Of a DNA stretch of 64,000 nt, positions 38,601 through 50,600 are shown piece by piece. The stretch is from positions 119,267,809-119,331,808 of the forward strand of contig NC_134643.1 of assembly GCF_030463565.1 (NCBI RefSeq), written 5' to 3'. This stretch comes from Pelecanus crispus. Its lineage: Eukaryota > Chordata > Aves > Pelecaniformes > Pelecanidae. The notes under the pieces are model-generated. The model ran no database searches. It saw only the letters and a list, made by a program, of their open reading frames with translations, and had not been told where the DNA came from. Position 1 is the first letter of the stretch. Each line of letters opens with the position of its first letter. Made by a program: the position numbers and the translations under genes.

Positions 38601-41600
38601 TTATATATGTCCTATGTAAAATGACAAATGACTTCAATAATGTGCTAGAGAAGTTAAGGAGGCTGGGAGGAAAACCTGATGTTTGCTGGGTAGATGAGAA
38701 AGGGATCCTGGTAGTGTGTATGTGAGGTTTGTGGGTTATGTGGGGTTGGTTGGTTGGTTTTTGCGTTTGGTTGGAATGGAGAGAGGTGGGAATTTGGGAA
38801 TTCAAAGAACTGTTTGCTGAGCTTTAGGCTTTATTAATTGTTTGAGGTAATAATCAAATATTTTAGAGGTCTCTGAAGCTGTCAGCTGGGCTCCTGTCAA
38901 GTATTCTTGTCACTCTTGGGGTAGAAAAACTTAATACATTTAGAGCTCAGGACAGGCAAGAGGAGAGAGAAGCTTTTCAGGTAATATTAAAGCTTGATTA
39001 GGTTCTGTCTTTTTATATGCTATATGGCTTGCATTTTGTCCTTTTGTTATTTGTATGGTAGAGTGAGATCAGTTTAACATAGCTCAGATGCCATGCAGAG
39101 TTCTTCTTGTGTAGCAGCACTAAGGGAATGGCAGGGGCTGATAGATGTAGCTATTCAACTGAATGCAGCTGATCTGAAATGTTTTTTTTTTTTCTCTCTT
39201 CCAACTTCTGTTACTGTAGAGGAGGGTGGTCAGTCACTGGAACAGGCTCCCCAGGGAAGTGGTCATGGCACCAAGCCTGTCAGAGTTCAAGGAGCGTCTG
39301 GAAGACCCTCTTAGTCATATGGTTTAGTTTTAGGTAGTCCTGCAAAGAGCAGGGAGTTGGACTTGATGATCCCTATGGGTCCCTTCCAACTTGAGATATT
39401 CTATGATTCTATAACTAAATGATAGCCTCCAGACTAGATATAAATGCAAATTAAACATTTTCCAGACCTCTCCAAGATCCCAGAAGGTTCTTTCAGGCCT
39501 GACAGAGCCTGTGCTGATGCACAGCATCCCATGGGCCTACGTCAGTGTGAGTCAAGTAGACCTGTTCTGGAAAATACCTCTCGCTGACTCTGTTAGTATG
39601 GGAAAAAGTGAGAGAGGGGAACTGTAACTAAGAAGGGTTTTATTATGTTGTCTGTGTTCTGCATGTGCTCCCTTTCTTCCATTCCATTCACCTTCTCAGA
39701 ATAAGATTACTGGGAGGGCATCAATGCTAGCTTTTTCTGAAACAAAAAAATGTGGCATGCAAGAAAGTGGTAGCTCATTCAAGATGGAGGAGACTTGTTC
39801 AGCTGAGAACACTTCAGCTGAGCTGTCTCTGTCAACTAATACAGACCAGCTCATGAGACCAGCCAACTGTCGCAAGGTCAGTAGCAGAAGCAAGCTGAGC
39901 TTGAATGATGGTTTTTCTTTGTTAAAAGGATACAAAAACAAAATGGAAAGGAAACTTTAGCAAATCTTAAGATTCAGGAAGCCTCCACCCATCCACTCAA
40001 CCTGAAGTCAGGAACCTTGGGCTTCCTGAGTGCACAGCATGTTTTTTGAAGCAGCCAGTGTGTGTGTAACATGTTTCTGGCAAAGAATGCCCTCCTGCTT
40101 CAATTTTTCTTTCAAGTCTGGACATTTTTTCCCCTATGAGAGATCACCAAGGCTACCAGTCTGGCCCCTTGGAAGCTTTTTGTTTCTCTACAGAACAGAC
40201 CTGGGAAATCAGACTCTAAAGGGTGAGTGGGTAGATCTGTTGGTAACTCTTAATTGCCATTCAGCCTCGTTTGCTGAGACTGGAAACAAAGGTGCCGGTT
40301 AATGCAGATTTACTGTATCTTTGAGCAGTGGATGTTTGTCTCCTGAAAGCTAGACAGGCGTTGCCAAAACTATAAAGGCTTTTGATGCCTGATACGCTGG
40401 TCTATATTGGAAGATGAGTAGCCTAAAGGTGGCAAGATCCATACTGTATTTGTTTCTTTTACAGAAATTTTTGGGTGATACTGAATTTTACTTCATTAAT
40501 AGATTTGGAGCCAGTCAGATGTCTGGTTGGATTCTTTCCTCTGATGTTGTCTTCCAACAATTCTTACTAATACCTTGACTTAAGAGTTATTTACCGGGGG
40601 GGGGAAAAAAAAGTGTATATTTGAGCGTGCTGTTCCAAGGAGAATGGAACTACTGAAACACTGAGTTTGTCCCAGTAACTCACCTATACAATTTGTCACA
40701 TCTTCTCTCCCTCTTTAGTTCCCCTATAGTAACTATAGGCTTGACCATAGACCACAATTACTATAATGCAAGCTATAATAACTATAGGCTTGACCATAGA
40801 CCACAATTACTATGATGCAAGCTACATATTAGTGATGGCATATGCTGATGCTCTGCTGTGATGGAGAAAAAAAGAACAGCTGAGCTCCCAGTATGACCTG
40901 TTCCTCATTAGGAGCACTAATTTCGGTTTGTTTCCTAGCTAGTTATGGCAACTTTAGCAATAATCAGTAACCTGAAATCTCAGCCTTTCTGTGAAAATTG
41001 GTTGGTGATGCCCACTGTACTTAAGTCAGGGAAACCTGTGTGGACAGAAAGAAAGGTGAACAATTGTATGAACCTTCTTTGCTTGAGAACCCAAGAAAAA
41101 TAAGAGGTAACCGCTAAGGGATGTTATGAACAGACTCTGGCACCAGCAGCTCCAGGGACTTGGGGGTTCTGTCTGCCTGGCCACTGGAGCCCAGCCCAAT
41201 GTGCCTGGAGATGTGGGGGGTCTTTATTCCAGGGTGATGAACACAGCTGCTGCTTTCCCATTTGCAGATTCAACCAGTAGCAAGGCTGCATGTGTCCCCC
41301 AGGGGTGCATGCAGGTGTGTGCACACCCACACATACACACACCTGTGACACTGGCACTGCCAGCTGTGCAGACCACCGCAGGCAAGGTGCTGCCTTCAAC
41401 AGCACCCACATATAAGACTGCCTGGGCTCACATAAAGAATTACGTATAGACAGCTAAGCCTCCTTCCTCCTCTCTGGCTGGTGGAGATTGAAGTTCAGCG
41501 GTGAAAGCCCTCACAGAACACTCTCTAGATTCACAAGCCCATGCACATTCTTGGATCCCCTGAGTACCAGCACAGCCCCTTTGCCCATCTGCTACCCCTG

Positions 41601-44600
41601 CCCTACTCACTAGCTTGCTCAGCTTGAGGTTTGCTAGTGAATTACACACACACCTCCAGGCATGCCAGGTTTAGGGAAGATACAAACACTGCGCACGTAC
41701 CACGCACGTACCACACACCCCCACTTCCAGAAGCAAGCACCACAAGCCCAGGGGTGTCTGCACCCCCAGCGTGACCCCAGTTGCTGGCCCTAGATTTGCT
41801 CAAGCCAACCCTCTCTGTCCCAATAGCTAGCACTGCCGGCACATGTGCTTTGAGACTCACCAATACACACTCCCAACATCTGTAGCCCCTCCAACTACTG
41901 ATGCAGAGACCCTCACTCACTCCAGTTGCCCACACAACAGTCCCATCAGTTTGTTTGGAGACTGATGGTCTTTGTCATTATTTCCGTTAGTCCCTGTCTG
42001 TCACATCGGTGTCTCTGTGTTTTTGTTTGTTGGTGCCCCCTTTACTTGTTACCACTTTTGCATTGAAAAGGTCCTTGATTGGGAAACCTTAATGAAACAG
42101 ATTCTCACCTTCCACATACCCTTACAATAACCAGTGTGAAATTGTAACTAAATACCTAAGTTACCGTTGTGGTTTAACCTGGCAGGCAGCTAAACACTAC
42201 ACAGCCGTTCGCTTGCTCCCCACCTCCCCAGTGGGATGGGGGAGAGAATCAGGAAAAAAAAAGTAAAGTTTATGGGTTGAGATAAAGACAGTTTAATAGG
42301 ACAGAAAAGGGAGGGAAAATAATAGTGATAAAAGAATACAAAAAATCCGTGTTGCACAATGCAATTGCTCACCACCCTCTGACTGATGCCCAGCCAGTTC
42401 CTGAGCAGCAGTCACTGCTCCCCGGCCAACCCCCCCCCAGTTGATATACTGAGCATGACATCACATGGTATGGAATAACCCTTCGGCCAGTTTGGGTCAG
42501 CTGTCCTGGCTGTGCCCCCTCCCAGCTTCCTGCTGGCAGGGCATGGGAAGCTGAAAAAAGTCCTTGACCAGTGTTAGCACTGCTTAGCAACAACTAAAAC
42601 ATCAGTGTGTTATCAACATTATTCTCATACTAAATCCAAAACACAGCACTATACCAGCTACTAGAAGAAAAAAAAAAAAATTAACTCTATCCTAGCTGAA
42701 ACCAGGATGTTTGCTTAGGAGAATATTTAACCATCTTACTGGTACGTTTTCCATCTGCATTAAGTTATGCATTTAAACAGTTAAACTACTGATACTGAAT
42801 TCAGAATAGTAATTCACAAAATGTTGATAACAGGATCAGAGTCCTTTTTTAATGGTGATCTGCTCACTGGTGAAAATATTTAAACCTAAAATGAGGGTAG
42901 TAATTCAGAATCTGTGCCCATCCAATATGGGAATATCTAGCCCCCAACATCTGAAGTTTGATCCAAAGGCCACTGAAGTATGGGAAAATTACTAGTTTCT
43001 GTTTCCCCATTGTGTTTGTGTAAATCCAGAGAAGGTCTGATGGCATCACTTTGAGAATTATATCTGGTCCTTACTGACTGCTCAAGTTCTTTTGAAGGGG
43101 GAGTATTAATTTCATAGAGCCTGAATGTATACCAAACACAATGCTAAAGTCTCTGATTTTCCCTTTTGCATTCTTTTTTTTTTCTCCCCCCCCCACTCCC
43201 AGAGGCTATTCTTAGTTGCAAGCACAAATTTTCAAAAGGGATGAGCTTAAGAATAGAATGGAAGAAAATCCAGTCTCAAGGAGTCTCCTTTGTCTACTAC
43301 AATGGTGAATTTACAGGTACAGTACTACAAACGTAGACTGATGGTTTAACATGCCATTCTCTAGCATAGATATTGACTCTTTCTTGGGGAATAACATTAG
43401 GAAAATGACTGAAAGAGAATGTTCTTGACTCTCCATACTGAACAGCTGTCCCACTGAGGAAAAGAATTCTTCCCCAGGGTGGAAAAAAAAACATTTCTTA
43501 ATAAAATCGTCAATGATTAATTACCTTTTTAATGAAGTTAAACATTATAAGACTTAAGAAAAATGGCACTGCACATTCCTTGACATTTTTAAAAAATGAG
43601 ATTATATTCAGATATAAATTCCACAAAACTACTGCAAGCTCTGCACTCGTATCCTACAAAGAGGTTTCTGAAGCCTCCTGTAGAGCTGGAGGCTTAGATA
43701 TGAATAATGCAGCAATTTTTATATACATAAAATATAAACTCAGCTGTATATTTTAAATTATTTGTATTCTCTTCAGAAATGGAATTTCTGTTTATGTGTT
43801 CTGAAAAGGACTTACCTCAGCTTTATGTGTTGAAGAAAATATGGGTCTCTGGTACCTTGTACACAATAAAAGAAGGTTGAGAAGTCAAATAAAAGCACAG
43901 TAATTTTGTTAGTTTGTAGAGCTTGCAAGGTGTGCTGGTCTTGTTGATGAACTTGTTTTTTTCTGCATAGATTTAATTTAGAGAAACACTGGAGCTCATG
44001 GTTCTTGTGTGCATGTAACTTTAATTTTGTAACAAGCTGTAGAGTGAAAAAAAACTTATTGTAAGAAGTCTGATGGCAATATCTTTGCTAAATCCATCAA
44101 GTTTTTCTGCCAAGTTAAAATGTCAAATACTTTGTTGTGGTCTCACTCACAAATCTTTCTGTAAGGTAATTAAGTTAGCGATTGCCATCCCTCTAGTGGA
44201 AAATGATGTCTTTTGTCACCTGACTACTGCTATACATGTTTTCTTGAAATATTTGCAGGAAAAAAGCATTCCCTCTTCCAACTAGGAAATGTATGGCAGA
44301 TGTAGGTTTTTTGAACTGAAGTTGGTTTTGGACTAAGTGGACAAGTTGTGGAAGGTTCGTATGGTCTTGAGAAGGGGATTACGTATTGCTCCTTGGTGAC
44401 ATACAACTAACTGAATAAATGAGCAATAGTTCATAAATTGTACGTGATTTCAGAACAAGCCAATGAGACGTAGACATTTGCTATAAGCAAAGAGCAGAAA
44501 CCTCTCTGTCTGTTCTCTCTTAAAGGTGATCTTCGAGGCCGAGCAGAGATGCTGAATACAGGAATCCATATTAGAAATGTGTCTAGAAAGGATTCTGGGA

Positions 44601-47600
44601 CCTACCGCTGTGAGATCAGTGCAAAGAGTGAAGAGGGGCAACGCCTGGGAGAGGCTACTATTACTCTCACAGTATTGGGTACAAGCTTTATTACTAGGGC
44701 TTCTGTAAAGAAATTGAATGATGGCAAGGGGTGTTGAAGGTAGGGTTGTCCATATGGTGTGTGGCCGCTGGGTTTTTGGGTCTTCTTTGGGCTGTGTTTA
44801 TAAACACACGTGCACATGCACGTTCTACAACATACTTCACAAAAGAGCTTTGCAAAATGCACGGTTGCATTAGAATGGAATATAACTAGGGTTTTGTTGA
44901 TATAAATGTGGGTTTCAGTTCTCAAAACTTAGCAAGTATGCTGATTTTTATGTGATGGCAAAACTTCCATTTCTACTAAAACTGAAGTTGCTCGGTGGCT
45001 GAGAGCTGATCATGGTGTTTGGCACTGGAAAGTCAGCATCTGTCAACACTTATCAAATATTCCTAAGCAGTAGTTCATTCCAATATGCTACAGTCTCCTC
45101 CTGTTTTTGGAAGGAGAAACTGCTGCAGTGTCTGCACAATGCCAGCCAGCAAGCTAGCAATCTGCAGACTTTATTTACAGCAGAGATGGTGTTGGCTTGG
45201 GGCGGGGGGGGGGTGGTTCTTTGTGTTTTTTTGTTTGTTTTCTTTCCCGGTTGGGGATAGAAGGGAAAAGTGAATACTGAGCACGTTCTTCTTACATTGT
45301 TCCTGGTATTTTTCCCAGTGGATGAGTGGTAGAGGTTGGTAGTTTTCTTCTTTTCTCCGTATAGGGAGAAAAGAAAATACTTGCTTTTGTAGTTTCTGTA
45401 TTGTTTTTTTCCTATACAAAAATAATTGATCTTTTAAAGTTATAAATAAAGTCTCAAAGTTCTTCATAAAGGATGATAAATTAATGAACTTCTGATTAGC
45501 TCCAACAATGAGGTAACCCCACTTATTCCTTCTTTCTTCCACTCTCTCAACAGCTTTCCTCTTTTAAATGTGGCTTCTTAATGTAAAGCAGAAATCTTAG
45601 AGCCCAGTGGAGAGAGCGTGTGTGTGTGTTGCTCACAAACCTTTTTGAAGTTAATGTGCATTAGTTAGTATTTCACTTGGTTTTCTTTATTTTTGCTTTT
45701 TATTTTAAAATCAGCCAAGAAAAAATTACGAATACTTGTTAAGGTGTCACTTGTGCTTTTAATGTTCCATGCATGCCTCTTCACCCTTATTTTTCTCCTA
45801 CATAGCTTCAGGTTACCAAAAAAAAAAAAAATTTAAGTTCCTTTTCTGTTCATGTAATAAAAATTGGAAAAGAGACATTCATCTTCATGGCAGAAGGAAT
45901 GATCAGTTCTCCTGCATCTGTGTGGGGGAATGTTTGTTTTTAATTTAAACTGAAATTTAGTAACCAATTGTTTTTGGTCCTCAACCTGGGATTTACACAA
46001 TGGCTGTGATTATGGCCAGTCTTGGTAATTCTTTCTGACTATCATTTTTCAAAAAACAATTGACTTCTTTTAATACAAAAAATTGTTTTCCTCTTCCTCA
46101 CTTCTGTTTTTAAATACTGGGGAAGGGAAGGGGGGAATTACTGGACTACAGATTCCCTGAGTTATCCCTCCTCTGTCTGTGAGCAAGAGGCCCCATACAA
46201 GAAACAAGGTGAAACAAATTCTCTGATGACACAGCATGTGGGGGGAGGCTGGGAGCAAGCCTCTTTCTTCCATTTTTAGCAACTCACAGATTTTACTGTG
46301 CTCTCCAGTAGCAGGAGTGTGCCTTCAACCCCTTCTCCAGCACCTCATTTCATTAACATGGTAGTTTCTAAGCATGTACACAAGCGCTCACCTCCTCACC
46401 AGTGACTGTCAAACTGTTGTCATATAGACAATATTGATAAGACTGTGTAACAAGTGCAATTTCATTGTCCAGTTGCTCCGACTACTCCGGTATGTGAGGT
46501 ACCCAGCTCCGCAATGACGGGAACAGTAGTGGAACTGAGCTGTAAGGAGACTGAGGGGTCTCCTCCCTCTGAGTACCAGTGGTACAAGAACGGTGTTGCC
46601 TTACTGGAAAGGACAGGAACAGGCAGTGCGAGAGTACCAAACATAACTTACACCATGAATAAAAAGTCTGGCACTCTGGTAAGTGTAATAACCAACTCTG
46701 TCATAACCAGCTGTCAAGAAGACCAAATTTACTGTTTAGTAAAATGATGCACAGGGATCTTAATCCAAAAATGCACAAGGCCTTTCTCAGATATCATTGT
46801 CATGCTGACATACGTGCTAACAAACGTAGAAGGTGGTTTCTGCCTCAGACCAATGACAAGCCATAGACATTGAGTGATACAGACAAATTGGGTGAGTTGC
46901 AAGGCTGCAGTAATGATAAATGAGCATAATCTAGAAAATACATAACAAATTTCACCTTGTCAGTTAGCTAACTAGTGCCAGGTGAGAATGATCTCTCAGT
47001 ATGTCAACAGGGTTACATCTGATAGTGCCTTAAAATCTGAAATAGCAACTTCACACAGTTCTGTGGGAGTGCAGCACTAAGGGCAGTCCAGAATCTCTGC
47101 AGTCCAGTGGCATTTACAGGTTCCACTCCAGTACTTGTGAAGTCAGTGGGAATAATGAGTCAGGTCTGCAAGTAAGCTTAGTGTTTTTTTGTTTTAGTTG
47201 CAGTTTGTTTTGTGAAGGGTTTTTTCCGCTCAGAACTGGCCATCTCTTTCTCATCCCTCCCCATTAGCTGATCCTTCTAAAAAAATTGATACATACTACT
47301 TACAATGCATTGTCAGCTGAGATTTTTCAGAAGTAAAGAGTTGGTCTAGGAACACCCTACTCTTGTGTATGATCAAACGTGGAAACTGAAATCTCACTAA
47401 GCATTCAGAAGTGTTGTGGATCTTTCCGCACACTGTGGAAATTAGGTGGACTACTTAAAGTTACTAATCACTTCTGAAAATCTTAAAGTATGGGATATAT
47501 TAAGGGAAAAAAGAAGTCCAATTTTAAAAAAATACAGAGAAACACTGGAATTGACATGAGGTCAGTCTCTGTCCATCTCTTGCTTCCTCGTTTCCATTTT

Positions 47601-50600
47601 TACAGTAATAGTATTTGATAAATAGTGCAATTTAGCATTTCTCCATTTGAAGAAGACCCACTGAAAAAGAATCTCCTTGTAGATACGCTCCATCTAGTTA
47701 AAATGTCCATCTGAAAGACCTTCTTAGACCAGAAGCTGAAGTTAAGGACCAGGGAATGTGACTAGGGAGATCAATTATGAGGTTGAACTGGACCAGAATT
47801 TCTCACTTCTCACTTTCTTTCAGGTTTTTGTTTTGTTTTGTTTTGTTTAAAAAAACAACCAATCAAAAAAAAAAAACCCTGTTGACATGTCAAAATTTCT
47901 ATCCCACAGGAAATTCTGAATTTTTTTCCATTCTGATAATGGTTTTGGGCTCTGTCTTAACAGCTGTTTAACACAGTCTCAAAGAATGATACTGGAGAAT
48001 ATTTCTGTGAAGCCTCCAATGGGATTGGATTATCTCAGAAATGCTCAGTGAAGCGAATGCAAGTTGGTATGTGTCAAATAAAATAGGGGTGGAAAACAGT
48101 CTTGCAATAGGAATTATTTTACTGCATGATGCAACTGAGAAGCTAAGACCAGATTGAATTATATCTTTTTGTTTGATTATGGCATTTTGGGGAAGGAATA
48201 ATAATAATATGAGTTCCTTATATGTAGTTGCTGTTGGCTGCTTAAAGCATTCCTTTCTTACAGCACAAACATATCTCGCTGCATTTCACAGAAAAGCAGC
48301 TAGTTTAGTACCTCAAAATTAATGCAGTAGCCAGCCTTTAGGCTGCTAAACACTGAACTTCACAGAACAGCAGTATCCATATGAGAACCTTAGTATTTCA
48401 GAACGCTTTTGTGGAACATGTACAGGATAACGTGCCAGTCCATTGGGTTATTTTCTTTATGAAAAGCCTCCCTTTTGAGATGCATTCATGTGAGATCTTA
48501 AGGTAACAGATCACAAATTTAACCAAATGACTTATTTATACCTGCCAGAGGAACACTGAAGAAGTCAGTGTATCTTAAAAAAAGAATAAACAAAAAAAAT
48601 CCTGCTGCCTGTTTCTTTTCTACTTGCACAGCGTAAGTGAAGTGTAACATTGGTTAGCTAATAAAGAATTTAGCAAGGGCTGGAGGGGCAGAGACTATAA
48701 TAACCGAAAATGTATGAATGTTTTTGCAGAACGTAAAACTAGCTCCTGCAGATGTGATAGGAAAGCAGATGGTAACAAATCCTAACAAATACTGCACAGA
48801 AGTTCATGTCCAAGTATTCCATAAAGCAATTGTCTGGTGCTTTCTTAGAACTTAGCTGAAAATCACTCTATCATGGCTTTTAATGCATTCCTGGTTGATT
48901 ATGAGCAAGTGTTCCACAGGCTACCAAGGTACAGTCCCTCTGTTGTGGAAATGCTCACCGAAGTCCTGAATTGCTGTCAACCAATGCACAAAGATTGATA
49001 GGTTTGGGGGTAACATTCCCAACCATATATTAATGTATGATTAAAGTCAGGATCCAAATAAGTAATTGGACATATAACAAAAACCTATTAAAATGTTCCT
49101 GCTTGTGGTATTTTTCCTAAAATGGATGATTGTCTGAAGCTCTTAGTGATTATATCAGGAAATGGGCATGGGTCATCACCTTCAAAATAAAAATGGCTAG
49201 ATGTTTCGGTAGCCCAGCGTAAAGTTTAACATTAGACATGTGGGCTAAAATGTTTGCTGACCTTTATTGTGTTGAATTTTAAAAGCCTTGCCATTTAAAA
49301 ATAAAAAGGCATTGAATTTTAAATAACTTGCCTGAAGAGCTCTTCAGGACTGGGACCTGACGTCGCCGTCAGCTGTTTCCATTATTTTAGGCAAACTAAC
49401 TGTATGAAAACACTTGTTTTAAGACTTTTAAAGATTTAAAGATATTTTCCCTTAGAGACATATGACTTGAATAATATTTACTGGGGACAGGTATAATGAG
49501 GAGTATGCATCCCTTGACCCCTCTTATTCTTTCCTTACTTTTGACCCCAACTAAGCAGTTGAAGTGTACCAAGCACTCCTGTTAATGTGGCTGTGATACA
49601 GTAGTGCTTTTGGACTGCTTAATCTGCATCTAAGTGTTACTAATTAACTTATGTAGCTTGGGCCAAAGACCACCTATAGATACAAAAGGTGCCTGTAGTA
49701 ATTGGGGGAAAAAAATCCAGCCAATGGAAATGTTTACAACTTCCAACATTGGATTTATGTTTTATAATTACAGATGACCTTAATGTAAGCGGTATCATCG
49801 TTGCTGTAGTATTTGTGGCTCTGGTAATGGCATTGTGTGGCCTTGGAGTATTTTATGCCCAAAAAAAGGGCTACTTTACAAGTAAGTAAAATAAAATCAC
49901 TCCTTCCTTGTGTCAAAAAAAATGTTTGTACTTCTGCTGACTCTAACATGTCTTCCTTTTCATGAAGGCTCTAACTCCATGGTACTAAAGCTAAAAAGCA
50001 TTACAGCAGCAACTTTTTTGTGCAGGCTTTTTTATTCTGCCAGCTTCTACTGCAAAAAATACTTCAAGAATGACATGGAGATGCATGTGCAGTTGCATAA
50101 TGTACCAAACAGCAGTCTAGGGAAAGCAACGAGCCGAACCCTGGTTCCTGGAGCCCCTCTGCTCTAGTTTTGAGAAGGAATGGCAAAGAAAGGCAACATA
50201 AAAACAAGCCGTGCCAAGGTCACGTTCAGTCTAAAAGGTCTGAGCGGCTGAGTTCTGATGAAGGGGAAACGAAATTACTGGCTCCCTCTTCTGGGTCGTG
50301 GTGAAAGTGCACGTGGAGAAAGTTTGCTGTTAAGGATTGCTGCAAAAAGCTCAACACCAAGCAACCCTCTCCATAGCGTTTACATTAGCGCCTGCAGAGT
50401 TCAGCACAGCAAGAAGGGGTGCCAAATGTCAGGGTCTGAGAAGGTGCGCTGCCTGAAAGTAACAGGCTAACGGAGCTGCTGTTAAGAGCTCATGTTCACT
50501 TGGAAGTTCATTTACCTTTGAAAGCAACCTAATCTTTTTCTGTTTAAACTCACTACACCAAAAAGAGACATTTGGTTCAGAAACTCCTAGAAACTGAAGA

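Larger units (their letters stand above)
38157..43202 (+). other. JAM2: JAM2 intron 2
   Basis: This intron is rich in insertions: CR1 tails at 38337-38397 and 39219-39412, a 49-bp tandem duplication at 40730-40824, a probable minus-strand LTR at about 41122-41940 and a solo LTR at 42165-42709. The remaining sequence shows no exon or RNA gene. Confidence 0.85.

Noticed and set aside
46679-46747. Read-through of JAM2 exon 5 into intron 5 as an alternative end
   Set aside because: The open frame continues a few codons, but the GTAAGT donor is strong and the exon 6 join restores the conserved Ig domain.
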